A stretch of 15,476 nucleotides of DNA from an uncultured Burkholderiaceae bacterium (GCA_937862845.1 CALMCK010000003.1:1-15476), one strand, 5' to 3'; shown: positions 7,027 through 14,560, numbered from the stretch's first letter. Made by a program: numbers and translations. The notes: generated by a model from the letters alone, not told the origin.

Positions 7027-7050
7027 ACGGGATGTCCTTACATCCGTTTT
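7027..7050 (+). other. hairpin in the fabF upstream region
   Basis: ACGGGATGT (7027-7035) pairs with ACATCCGT (7040-7047) around CCTT with one bulged G, and is followed by TTT. It could be a weak terminator for transcripts crossing the repeat element, or part of a fabF leader. No convincing promoter for fabF is visible; TTGAAT (7015-7020) with TTACAT (7038-7043) is only a weak candidate. Confidence 0.3.
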
Positions 7051-7066
7051 AGTAGTTTAATATTTG

Positions 7067-7083
7067 TTTGATTTTCAATCAAA
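7067..7083. promoter_or_regulatory. 17-bp palindrome just upstream of the fabF ribosome binding site
   Basis: TTTGATT-TTC-AATCAAA is a perfect 7-bp inverted repeat ending 12 bases before AGGAG. Its size and symmetry suit a dimeric regulator, but AT-rich palindromes also arise by chance. Treat as a candidate operator or leader hairpin. Confidence 0.3.
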
Positions 7084-7106
7084 ATGTTTTGAAATAGGAG
7101 AGAGTT

Positions 7107-8345
7107 ATGAGCCGACGCAGAGTGGTGGTGACAGGCATGGGCATCGTGTCGCCCGTGGGCAATGATGTGGCCACAGCATGGGATAATTTAATTGCAGGTC
7201 GTTCTGGCATCACGAACATCACCAAGTTCGATGCCAGCGCCTACTCATGTAACATCGCCGGCGAGGTCAAAGGCTTCGACGTGCTGGCGTATTTGGGCAG
7301 CAAAGAAGCGCGCACCATGGATACGTTCATCCACTATGGTTTGGCCGCAGGCATACAGGCGTTTCGCGATTCTGGCATCACCGTGACCGAAGAAAACGCC
7401 GAGCGCATCGGCGTTGCTATCGGCTCAGGCATCGGCGGCTTGCCGATGATTGAAGAAAACACCGAAACCATGGTCAATAAAGGCATGCGTCGCGTCTCAC
7501 CATTTATGATTCCCGGCTCCATCATCAACATGATTTCAGGGCACATGTCCATCATGCACGGCCTTAAAGGCCCGAACATCGCCATCGTCACAGCCTGCAC
7601 CACAGGCACGCACTGCATTGGTGAGGCAGCACGCATGATTCAATACGGCGATGCTGACGTCATGGTCGCAGGTGGCGCAGAAGCCACTGTGTCACGTTTG
7701 GCCATTGCAGGTTTTGGCAATATGCGCGCACTCTCCACACGCAACGACGACCCAGCGGCGGCCTCGCGTCCGTGGGATGCTGAGCGTGATGGTTTCGTCC
7801 TCGGCGAAGGTGCCGGTGTGCTGGTGCTTGAAGAATACGAGCACGCCAAAGCACGTGGCGCGAAAATCTACGCTGAAATCGCAGGCTATGGCATGAGTGC
7901 CGATGCCAACCACATGACTGCGCCAGCCGAAGACGGCGATGGTGGTCGCCGCGCCATGGTCAACGCCATGAAAGATGCCAAGGTCAATGCAGACGAAGTC
8001 AACTACATCAACGCGCACGGCACATCGACGCCACTGGGTGATTTGGCTGAAACCTATGGCGTCAAAGGCGCATTGGGTGAGCACGCCAGCCGTGTCGTGG
8101 TCAATTCGACCAAATCCATGACGGGCCATTTGCTCGGTGGTGCGGGCGGGATTGAAGCGGTGTTCTCTGCCTTGGCGATTGCCAATCAAATGTCGCCGCC
8201 GACCATTAATTTGGACAATCCAGGTGAAGGCTGCGATTTGGACTACTGTGCGAATGCTGCCCGTGAGATGACCATCAAAGTGGCCATCAGCAATTCATTT
8301 GGCTTTGGCGGTACGAACGGCTCGATATTGATGCGTCAGGTTTAA
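7107..8345 (+). CDS. fabF: 3-oxoacyl-[acyl-carrier-protein] synthase II
   Basis: It condenses malonyl-ACP with acyl-ACP during chain elongation and is important for longer and unsaturated chains; cytoplasmic dimer. The 412 residues match the family. The catalytic triad is complete: Cys164 in VTACTTGTHC (161-170), His304 in NAHGTSTPLGD (302-312) and His341 in NSTKSMTGHLLGGAGG (333-348). The gatekeeper GFGGTN lies at 399-404. The start has AGGAG (7096-7100) six bases upstream. AcpP, its direct substrate carrier, is encoded 347 bases upstream, but a terminator and a repeat pair separate them, so it probably has its own promoter. A strong bidirectional terminator follows. Confidence 0.98.
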   Translation: MSRRRVVVTGMGIVSPVGNDVATAWDNLIAGRSGITNITKFDASAYSCNIAGEVKGFDVLAYLGSKEARTMDTFIHYGLAAGIQAFRDSGITVTEENAERIGVAIGSGIGGLPMIEENTETMVNKGMRRVSPFMIPGSIINMISGHMSIMHGLKGPNIAIVTACTTGTHCIGEAARMIQYGDADVMVAGGAEATVSRLAIAGFGNMRALSTRNDDPAAASRPWDAERDGFVLGEGAGVLVLEEYEHAKARGAKIYAEIAGYGMSADANHMTAPAEDGDGGRRAMVNAMKDAKVNADEVNYINAHGTSTPLGDLAETYGVKGALGEHASRVVVNSTKSMTGHLLGGAGGIEAVFSALAIANQMSPPTINLDNPGEGCDLDYCANAAREMTIKVAISNSFGFGGTNGSILMRQV

Positions 8346-8364
8346 TCGCCATCCGTCATCCATC

Positions 8365-8412
8365 GAAGGCCACAAAAAACCCAGCTCATGAGCTGGGTTT
8401 TTTGTGGCCTTC
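8365..8412. terminator. bidirectional terminator, perfect 48-bp palindrome
   Basis: Two 24-base arms are exact reverse complements with no spacer; the centre is CTCATGAG. The stem carries CCCAGCTC on the left and a run of six T on each strand within the arms. It lies 20 bases after fabF and 36 bases beyond the stop of the convergent gene, so it can end both transcripts. Confidence 0.9.
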
Positions 8413-8448
8413 GGGTGAAGAGCAAAGATAAAAATCAATGCTTGATGC

Positions 8449-8844
8449 TTAAGCCTTGGGGGCTTCGTCATCATCGCCTTTGATTTTAGAGACTGCATCG
8501 TTGGCGGCGTTTTTGGCCGATTGTGCCAATTCATTGAGTTGATCGCCTGCTTTGTCAGCGATACCAGAAATGCCGCCGTGTTCATCGTAGCTCTTTTTGG
8601 CGTCGTTGGCTGCATCCTGTACCGCGTCAACGGCTGAGGTTGCGGTGGCTTTGACTTTATCTGCCACATCAGATGCCGCGTCCGCGACTTTGTCGCCCAA
8701 CTCGTGCAATTCGTTGCCCGCTTTGTCGAGCATGCCGCTGATGCCGCCGCGCTCGTCATAGGATTTTTTTGCATCGGCTGCTGCGTCTTGGACGGCGTCG
8801 ACGGCTTCGTCGGCGAGGTTTTTGATTGAATCTAAAATGCCCAT
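8449..8844 (-). CDS. LEA-like helical protein with an internal duplication
   Basis: A 131-residue, alanine- and aspartate/lysine-rich protein without signal peptide, cysteine or tryptophan. Two copies of a ~45-residue unit lie 57 residues apart. Copy one starts AVDAVQDAAADAKKSYDERG (14-33) and continues GISGMLDKAGNELHEL (34-49). Copy two starts AVDAVQDAANDAKKSYDEHG (71-90) and continues GISGIADKAGDQLNEL (91-106). Between and after them are DKVADAASD-type amphipathic helices, ending in an acidic DDDEAPKA tail. The composition recalls late-embryogenesis-abundant and related stress proteins that stay largely disordered, but I cannot name the family. The start is supported by AGGAG eight bases before the ATG. 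It stands alone, convergent to fabF. Confidence 0.75.
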   Translation of the reverse strand: MGILDSIKNLADEAVDAVQDAAADAKKSYDERGGISGMLDKAGNELHELGDKVADAASDVADKVKATATSAVDAVQDAANDAKKSYDEHGGISGIADKAGDQLNELAQSAKNAANDAVSKIKGDDDEAPKA

Positions 8845-8942
8845 GGTGTGCTCCTGAAAGTGGTGGTGGGGTGAAACGGGTTTATTTTACAACGATTTTT
8901 AAATGGGTGATGTCATTGCATCATTTAAACACTGTCTGTGCG

Positions 8943-8986
8943 GGTGCTTAAGTGGTGCTTAAGTGGTGCTTAAGTGGTGGTTGAGT
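8943..8986. repeat. 11-bp tandem repeat across the murU stop codon
   Basis: GGTGCTTAAGT occurs three times exactly (8943-8953, 8954-8964, 8965-8975), followed by a fourth copy with two changes (8976-8986). On the minus strand each perfect copy reads ACTTAAGCACC. The third copy counted from murU's coding end supplies the last Thr codon and the TAA stop. Copy-number change by slippage would be expected. Confidence 0.85.
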
Positions 8987-9672
8987 TGGTTCAATTGTTC
9001 GGGTGTGCCGACGTTTTCCCATGTGCCGTTAAAGTATTCACCGCTGGCCCAGCCGTGTTCGATGTTGTGGCGGTAGTAGGGGCTCATCGGGATTTTTTCA
9101 CCGAGTGGCAGGTCGGTGAATTGGCGCATGTCGTACAAGCCGATGTTACCGAAAGTGAGTGCAGTGCCGTTGCTGTGGCCCGCGAGGTGGAGCTGGTTGC
9201 CGTTGAGCACGAAATCACCATTGGGATGAAAATCAGGGTTCTCGACCATCACCAGATGCATGCGCGGCTCATTCATGCGCGCCATCTCGGCGGCTTTGGC
9301 ATGCAGGCCTGCATAGTTGTAATCGGTGTAAATGTCGCCACTCACGGCGAGGAAAATCGGTGAGTTGCTGTGTGCTTGCAGCGTTGGCAGTGCTTTGACA
9401 ATGCCACCTGCGGTCTCGAGCGCGCTGGTTTCGGCGGAGTAGTGTAGGGTGACGCCGAACTGTGAACCGTCGCCAAGGTGTGCGGCGATCTGCTCGCCCA
9501 ACCATGCGTGGTTAATCACAATATGTGCAATGCCTGCGCTGGCGATGGCCTCTATTTGCCAAACGATGAGCGGTTTGCCGGCGACTTCAAGCAGTGGTTT
9601 GGGGGTTTTGTCCGTCAGGGGACGCATGCGCTCACCGCGACCTGCGGCAAAAATCATGGCGACTTGTAACAT
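8959..9672 (-). CDS. murU: N-acetylmuramate alpha-1-phosphate uridylyltransferase
   Basis: It joins MurNAc 1-phosphate and UTP into UDP-MurNAc, the second step of the recycling shortcut that bypasses de novo (fosfomycin-sensitive) synthesis. The 237-residue protein has the nucleotidyltransferase signature AAGRGERMRPLTDKTPKPLL (9-28), INHAWLGEQIAAHLGDGSQF (53-72), the metal-binding SGDIYTDYNY near 110-119, and NGTWENVGTPEQL close to the C-terminus. These match MurU of Pseudomonas better than general sugar-phosphate nucleotidyltransferases, especially INHAWLG. The start at 9672 has AAAGG about six bases upstream. It lies 33 bases downstream of amgK on the same strand, the expected partner, so they form an operon. 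The last codons and stop fall within an 11-bp tandem repeat. Confidence 0.92.
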   Translation of the reverse strand: MLQVAMIFAAGRGERMRPLTDKTPKPLLEVAGKPLIVWQIEAIASAGIAHIVINHAWLGEQIAAHLGDGSQFGVTLHYSAETSALETAGGIVKALPTLQAHSNSPIFLAVSGDIYTDYNYAGLHAKAAEMARMNEPRMHLVMVENPDFHPNGDFVLNGNQLHLAGHSNGTALTFGNIGLYDMRQFTDLPLGEKIPMSPYYRHNIEHGWASGEYFNGTWENVGTPEQLNQLNHHLSTT

Positions 9673-9705
9673 AGTGAACCTTTATGGCGAGGCCGTGGTT
9701 AGGGT

Positions 9706-10758
9706 TTAAAAAGTGTAGCCCACTTGTGTGCTGTCCGCGCCTTTTTCGGTGGCGGCCACTTCGTCGAGCAGGCGAATCAACGGCATGAGCTCACGGTATC
9801 GTGCGGCGACTTGGCGAGTGTATTTGAGCACCAGAGGCAGGTCTTTGAGATAGCCCGATTTGCCATCGCGGTGATAGAGGCGTGCGAAAATCCCAAGCAC
9901 TTTGAGGTGGCGTTGCAATCCCATGTATTCGAAGTCTTGATAAAAAGTATCGAATGCGACAGGCACGGCAAGCCCCGCTGCGCGAGCCGATTCCCAGTAG
10001 CGCACCAGCCAGTCGATTTGTTGTGCTTCTGGCCACTCGACATACGCGTCGCGCAGCAATGAGGCCAAGTCGTAGGTAATCGGACCGTAAACGGCGTCTT
10101 GGAAATCTAAAATACCAGGGTTGTTGTGCTCAATCAACATCAGGTTGCGGCAGTGGTAGTCGCGGTGCACCCAGACTTTTGCTTGCGCGAGGTTGTTGTC
10201 GAGCAGTGTGTTGAACACGTTTGTCAGCTCAACTGTTTGTGCGTCGCTTAACGTGAAATTTTTATGCACACCCAAATACCATTGGGGGAACAGCATCATT
10301 TCATTGAGCAAACGCTCGCGGTCGTAATGCGGTAAATCATCCGTGGTGCTGGTTTTTTGAATGGCGATCAGTGCGTTGAGTGCATCTTTATAAAGGGCAG
10401 GTACGCTGTCTGGTTGTGCTTGCAGTGCCGAGAGGTAGGTGCTGTTGCCCAAGTCGCTGAGCAGCAAAAAACCTTGGCTCAAATCCTCGGCCAAAATACT
10501 TGGCACGCTGACACCCGATTGACCAAATAATTTTGCGATGTGCACGAACGGCGCGCAGTCTTCGTGTGCGGGCGGTGCATCCATGACAATGAGCGGCGCG
10601 CTTGCGGTGGCGACGCGAAAATATCGGCGAAAACTCGCATCGGCAGACGCGACGCTCAAGCTGTCGTGGTCGATCTGCAGCTCGGCAGGCAGGCCGCGCA
10701 ACCAAGTGCGCAATAATTGGACGCGTTCATCATCGGGTAAGGTGGTGTGTGTGCTCAT
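9706..10758 (-). CDS. amgK: N-acetylmuramate/N-acetylglucosamine anomeric kinase
   Basis: It phosphorylates MurNAc (and GlcNAc) at C1 with ATP, feeding MurU. The 350 residues have the aminoglycoside-phosphotransferase fold: ASADASFRRYFRVA (37-50) and PLIVMDAPPAHED (55-67) in the N-lobe, the Brenner motif VHRDYHCRNLM at 197-207 with Asp200 and Asn205, and the metal-binding LDFQDAVYGPITYDLASLL (217-235) with Asp218. The frame stays open to an ATG at 10926, but those 56 extra residues do not resemble the family and would overlap the lptD upstream region, so the ATG at 10758 is preferred. No strong ribosome binding site is seen at either. It is the first gene of the amgK-murU operon and divergent to lptD, an arrangement also known in pseudomonads. 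Confidence 0.92.
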   Translation of the reverse strand: MSTHTTLPDDERVQLLRTWLRGLPAELQIDHDSLSVASADASFRRYFRVATASAPLIVMDAPPAHEDCAPFVHIAKLFGQSGVSVPSILAEDLSQGFLLLSDLGNSTYLSALQAQPDSVPALYKDALNALIAIQKTSTTDDLPHYDRERLLNEMMLFPQWYLGVHKNFTLSDAQTVELTNVFNTLLDNNLAQAKVWVHRDYHCRNLMLIEHNNPGILDFQDAVYGPITYDLASLLRDAYVEWPEAQQIDWLVRYWESARAAGLAVPVAFDTFYQDFEYMGLQRHLKVLGIFARLYHRDGKSGYLKDLPLVLKYTRQVAARYRELMPLIRLLDEVAATEKGADSTQVGYTF

Positions 10759-10830
10759 GGCTTGAAAAAGTGCCTTATAAAGTGATTGACGTGACAATGG
10801 GTTTATCAGAAACTGCGGGTCGGAATCGGG

Positions 10831-10836
10831 TACAAT
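10831..10836 (+). promoter_or_regulatory. candidate -10 box for lptD
   Basis: TACAAT (5 of 6 to the consensus) about 140 bases before the lptD start. At the expected -35 distance is AGAAAC (10808-10813), which resembles neither a sigma70 nor a good sigmaE -35 box. The only promoter-like element noticed in the amgK-lptD gap; weak evidence. Confidence 0.25.
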
Positions 10837-10974
10837 GCGAGAATTGTTTGCTGTGCTGCGATGGAACCATAAGTGTCTTCGTGAAAGCCAGCATTTTACC
10901 CGAATCAGCCTCTGCACAATCGACAAATGGCAGAAATTGCACCGTGCGCAGCGGTTTTAGGATGACAGAGCTTC

Positions 10975-13407
10975 ATGATTAAATTTCAGATGCATACTTT
11001 TAAGTTAAAACCCATTGCCCAAGGCGTTCGCCGGGCATTGTGGGTTTTGCTCGGCATGGCCACCGCCTTTGATGCGAGCGCGCAAGTGAGCAACGAAGCG
11101 GCCAAACAAGACCCACCACCTGCCAGTAACGCACAGACAAAGGCTGCGGCGGTAGTTTTGGACAAAAATGGTCAGGTGGTGCATTTTCCACCCAAAGCCA
11201 CGAGCAACTTACCTTATTGCAGCGACATCGATTTGGCCGAATCAACCAAAGACTTGTCAGGCACCACCGTGGCGCGCTCTGACACGCTGCGCGGCGTCAT
11301 GAACGACGTCATCACGCTCAAAGGCCGCGCGTGCGTGGTTCGACGCGATGAGGGCGGCGATGTGCGTCTACAGGGCGACAGCGTGGATTATGTGTATTCG
11401 AGCGAAGACGTCAGCGCAGTCGGCAATGCGCGACTGATTAATCGTGACGGTGATGAGGTCACGGGCGATAAGATCAACTTTAATCTGGCCACGCAAACTG
11501 GCCGCGCCGCACCAGCAAAATTTAACATCGCCAAGACAGAAGGCCGTGGCAGCGCAGAGTCGCTCGACGTGCTGTCCAGTCGACGTGCCTTAATGCGCGA
11601 CGCTTACTACACCACTTGCGTCGGCGACAATCCTGACTGGTATCTGAAAAGCAGTGCCATGCTGATTGACCAAGACAAAGACATCGGTGAGGGCATTTCT
11701 TCGGTGCTGGTGTTTAAAAAAATCCCCATTCTTGCCACACCCTATATCCAATTTCCGCTGGGCAAAAACCGTCGTTCAGGTTTTCTCACGCCATCATTGG
11801 GTGTGAGCAGCAGCTCGGGCGCGGAAGTGGTTGTGCCTTATTACTTCAATCTTGCGCCGAATTATGATCTAACCGTTTACCCTGGTGTGCTGACCAATCG
11901 CGGCGCGAAGTTTGGTGCCGAATACCGCTACATGACAAAGAAGCTGGGCTCGGGCTCGTTGTATGGCAACTATGTTTTTAGTGACAAAAAATACGGCAAT
12001 CAAGACCGATATTATTGGCATGTCGCTCACGCCAAGACTTGGGATTTGGGGCGTGGAACACTGACTGCCAGCATTGATGCACAAAAAGCCTCTGATAAAA
12101 ACTACACAGATGATATTCCAAGCGATAAGCAAATAGATGCGGACTCGCGCATTTTGACCAGCGAATACGCATTGCAATACAAAGTCGATAATTGGACTGC
12201 GCGCGCACGTGTAAAAACCAATCAAGTGCTGCAAAACACCAGCAACTCCGTCGCAGTGCCATATGACTTCAAGCCGCAGCTCACCGTAGCGGGCTCGCAA
12301 CGATGGGGCTCATTGGTGGCATCACTGGATGTGGAGAGCACAAATTTCACCCACCCTGATGACGTGAACTATGCCAGCGGTTGGCGGCACGTCATGTACC
12401 CCAGCTTAAAATACGAATTGCGCGGTGCCAGCTGGTTTGTCACGCCGAAAGTCGGCTTGCATGTCACCCAATATGATTTAAACCGCGTGCCCAATGGTGC
12501 TGTTTATGATAAAAAAGCCTCGCGCGTGATGCCCATTATGAGTGTGGACTCAGGCTTGGTGTTTGAACGCAGCGGTGTCAAATGGTTGGGCGAATCAACG
12601 ATTCAAACCCTTGAACCACGCATGTATTACCTGCGAGTACCGTATCGCAACCAAAACAGCATTTGGAATTTTGACTCTGCGTTGGCCGATTTTGATCTTG
12701 CCCATATTTATGGCGAAAATATTTTCACAGGTCGAGACCGCATCGGCGAGGCGAATCAACTCACGACAGGCCTCACCAGCCGAGTTTTGGCTGAAAAAAC
12801 GGGTGAAGAGTTGTTTCAAGCGACGATTGCACAGCGTCATTATTTCTCCGACCAAAACGTCACCCTGCCCAACGGCACGATAGACACCAACCGCAAATCT
12901 GATTTGCTGGTGTCCGCATCGGGTAAAGTCGGTAAAAACGTTTGGATAGACACATCTGCACAATATAATTTTGACAACAATCAACTCATGCGGGCCGATG
13001 GCTCGGTGCGCTGGCAACCTGCGCCTCGCAAGGTGCTCAACGTCGGCTACAGCCGCAATGAAGTGACGAGCACACCAACATCGACTGTTTATGCGTCGGC
13101 ACAGTGGCCTGTGAAAGGCGTGCCGAATTTATACGGTGTGGGTCGTGTGAATTATGATGTGAAAAACCATCGCATTTCAGACGCCATGGTGGGTTGGGAG
13201 TACGCCAAGGACTGCTGGGTGTGGAGTGGTTTGGTCAAGCGCTCGATCAACACGAATGGTGTTTACAACAACTCGTACTATATTCAACTTGAGTTAAAAG
13301 GCTTGGCAGGCTTGGGCAACAACCCAACCGATCAGCTCAAAGACAACATCACAGGCTATCAAGCCGCTCGATTCATTGATGAGCCTGTTGATGCGGTAAC
13401 TCCTTGA
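10975..13407 (+). CDS. lptD: LPS-assembly protein LptD
   Basis: The outer-membrane barrel that, plugged by LptE, inserts lipopolysaccharide into the outer leaflet. The 810-residue protein has a signal peptide (basic QGVRR at 16-20, hydrophobic ALWVLLGMATAF at 21-32, probable cleavage after DASA, residue 36), a low-complexity linker, a periplasmic jelly-roll domain at about 95-215 (ITLKGRACVVRRDEGGDVRL, 113-132) and the barrel from about 240. The hallmark PYIQFPLGKNRRSGFLTPSL is at 256-275. Cysteines are at 82, 120, 215 and 747 only; E. coli has an adjacent CysCys pair near the C-terminus, here a single DCW. It is divergent to amgK and followed by surA, which helps fold LptD. The ATG at 10975 has only a weak AGAG four bases before it. 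Confidence 0.96.
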   Translation: MIKFQMHTFKLKPIAQGVRRALWVLLGMATAFDASAQVSNEAAKQDPPPASNAQTKAAAVVLDKNGQVVHFPPKATSNLPYCSDIDLAESTKDLSGTTVARSDTLRGVMNDVITLKGRACVVRRDEGGDVRLQGDSVDYVYSSEDVSAVGNARLINRDGDEVTGDKINFNLATQTGRAAPAKFNIAKTEGRGSAESLDVLSSRRALMRDAYYTTCVGDNPDWYLKSSAMLIDQDKDIGEGISSVLVFKKIPILATPYIQFPLGKNRRSGFLTPSLGVSSSSGAEVVVPYYFNLAPNYDLTVYPGVLTNRGAKFGAEYRYMTKKLGSGSLYGNYVFSDKKYGNQDRYYWHVAHAKTWDLGRGTLTASIDAQKASDKNYTDDIPSDKQIDADSRILTSEYALQYKVDNWTARARVKTNQVLQNTSNSVAVPYDFKPQLTVAGSQRWGSLVASLDVESTNFTHPDDVNYASGWRHVMYPSLKYELRGASWFVTPKVGLHVTQYDLNRVPNGAVYDKKASRVMPIMSVDSGLVFERSGVKWLGESTIQTLEPRMYYLRVPYRNQNSIWNFDSALADFDLAHIYGENIFTGRDRIGEANQLTTGLTSRVLAEKTGEELFQATIAQRHYFSDQNVTLPNGTIDTNRKSDLLVSASGKVGKNVWIDTSAQYNFDNNQLMRADGSVRWQPAPRKVLNVGYSRNEVTSTPTSTVYASAQWPVKGVPNLYGVGRVNYDVKNHRISDAMVGWEYAKDCWVWSGLVKRSINTNGVYNNSYYIQLELKGLAGLGNNPTDQLKDNITGYQAARFIDEPVDAVTP

Positions 13408-13455
13408 TTTTTTTGTATGAACTTGATGGTTTCTCCCGTGTTTTAGAGAAGATGC

Positions 13456-13504
13456 TCAACCAAAATGCTCTGAGCGGTCAACCAAAAAAATTCTAATGTA
13501 TTAT
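13456..13504 (+). promoter_or_regulatory. surA promoter region with 22-bp-spaced direct repeats
   Basis: TCAACCAAAA occurs at 13456-13465 and 13478-13487, start to start 22 bases, about two helical turns, so both copies face the same side of the DNA. TATTAT (13499-13504) is a good -10 box, while the -35 position (13476-13481, GGTCAA) is poor and overlaps the second copy. This is the layout of an activator-dependent promoter with tandem sites. The regulator is unknown. Confidence 0.4.
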
Positions 13505-13513
13505 GGGTGCATG

Positions 13514-13541
13514 GTTTAAACAAATGCCCAAAAGTTTAAAC
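13514..13541. repeat. two GTTTAAAC octamers in the surA leader
   Basis: The self-complementary octamer GTTTAAAC lies at 13514-13521 and 13534-13541, 20 bases apart, downstream of the predicted surA start of transcription. The two copies could pair with each other in the RNA leader, or be a paired binding site. Function is unknown. Confidence 0.4.
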
Positions 13542-13582
13542 ACACAGGCAATTCGCCTAATTTTTAAAAGGAAATTCTAAAA

Positions 13583-14560
13583 ATGAGTCAACTGTTAAAA
13601 CGTTTGTTAATGATCGCCTTAATGTCGCCCATGCTTGCTTTCGCGCAAATGCCTGTCGATAAAGTCATCGCCACAGTCGCAGGCGAGCCCGTCACACAAC
13701 AAGAAGTGCTCGATCGAGCAAAAGTCAGTATGCAAGTTTGGGACCAAGAAGCCAGTGCAATTAAAGCCGATAAAAACGCACCTGCTGCGTTAAAAAATCA
13801 AAAAAAACCAAGTGCCGCACAATTTCAAGAAGCAGCACTCAATGAGGTTTTGCAAGAACGTATTTTGCTCAATCAGGCAAAAAACTCAGGCATCAGCCTG
13901 AATCAAAATGATGTGGACAAGCAAATTGAAAACGTGGCGAAAAGCAATGGCCTCTCAGCTGTTGATTTTAAAGCGTGGGTCGTCAAGCAAGGTGGCGAAA
14001 AAGGTTGGGCCAACTACCAACGCGACATGGGCAATGAACTCATCATCGCCAAACTACTGGCCAAAGAGGTCGATGACAAAGTCACAGTGTCTGAAGCTGA
14101 AATCACCGAAATGCTCAAAGATGCGCCCAAAAGCATTCCAGTCGCAGTGACAGAACACATCTATGTCGAAGGCACGGGTGCAAAATCTCAAGCCAAAATC
14201 AATGCCGCCAAAGCACGTTTGACGAAAGGCGAATCTTTTAGCACCGTCGCTGCAGCCGTGTCTGAGTCGCCAGATAAAGGTGCAGAAAAATTAGAATTGC
14301 CAACCAACGATCCAACGATGGACCCAGCCGTTAAAAAAGAAGTCACCACGCAAACCATTGGCAGTATTGGTAATGTGGTTAAATCGAAAAATGGCTTTTA
14401 TTTGTTCAATGTGCTTGAGCGAAAAGAAAAACCGATTGTTGAAAGCGAACAACGTCAATTGGCGCGCGAGCTGATTAAAGCCAATAAAATTGGGCCTGCA
14501 CAACAGGCATGGCTGGAGTCTACATTTAATAGCAACCAATCATCGGTGGTCATGAAATAA
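13583..14560 (+). CDS. surA: periplasmic chaperone SurA, short single-parvulin form
   Basis: A 325-residue chaperone for outer-membrane proteins such as LptD. It has a signal peptide (KRLLMIALMSPMLAFA, cleavage after Ala21), then the SurA N-terminal domain starting VDKVIATVAGEPVTQQEVLD (25-44) with helices to about 165, and one parvulin-like domain at about 186-281 (VTEHIYVEG, 189-197; NGFYLFNVLERKE, 270-282), then a C-terminal helix that in SurA packs on the N-domain. E. coli SurA has 428 residues and two parvulin domains, so one is absent. The remaining one keeps the first His (192) but lacks a recognisable G-DLG segment, suggesting no isomerase activity. AAAGGAAA precedes the ATG by about 9 bases. 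Position between lptD and pdxA supports the name. Confidence 0.88.
   Translation: MSQLLKRLLMIALMSPMLAFAQMPVDKVIATVAGEPVTQQEVLDRAKVSMQVWDQEASAIKADKNAPAALKNQKKPSAAQFQEAALNEVLQERILLNQAKNSGISLNQNDVDKQIENVAKSNGLSAVDFKAWVVKQGGEKGWANYQRDMGNELIIAKLLAKEVDDKVTVSEAEITEMLKDAPKSIPVAVTEHIYVEGTGAKSQAKINAAKARLTKGESFSTVAAAVSESPDKGAEKLELPTNDPTMDPAVKKEVTTQTIGSIGNVVKSKNGFYLFNVLERKEKPIVESEQRQLARELIKANKIGPAQQAWLESTFNSNQSSVVMK

Noticed and set aside
8295..8774. 159-codon minus-strand frame across the fabF end and terminator
   Set aside because: It overlaps the duplicated LEA-like gene in another frame and runs through the 48-bp terminator into fabF; the duplicated protein has the ribosome binding site.
8892..8930. 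TGATG-TCATTG-CATCA inverted repeat upstream of the LEA-like gene as an operator
   Set aside because: Only 5-bp arms and no convincing promoter spacing (nearest -35-like box is 21 bases from TAAAAT); too weak to list.
8943..8986. CRISPR-like array
   Set aside because: Units are 11 bases with no spacers; this is a plain tandem repeat.
10759..10926. N-terminal extension of AmgK by 56 residues
   Set aside because: No family similarity, and it would occupy the amgK-lptD regulatory gap; homology starts with the ATG at 10758.
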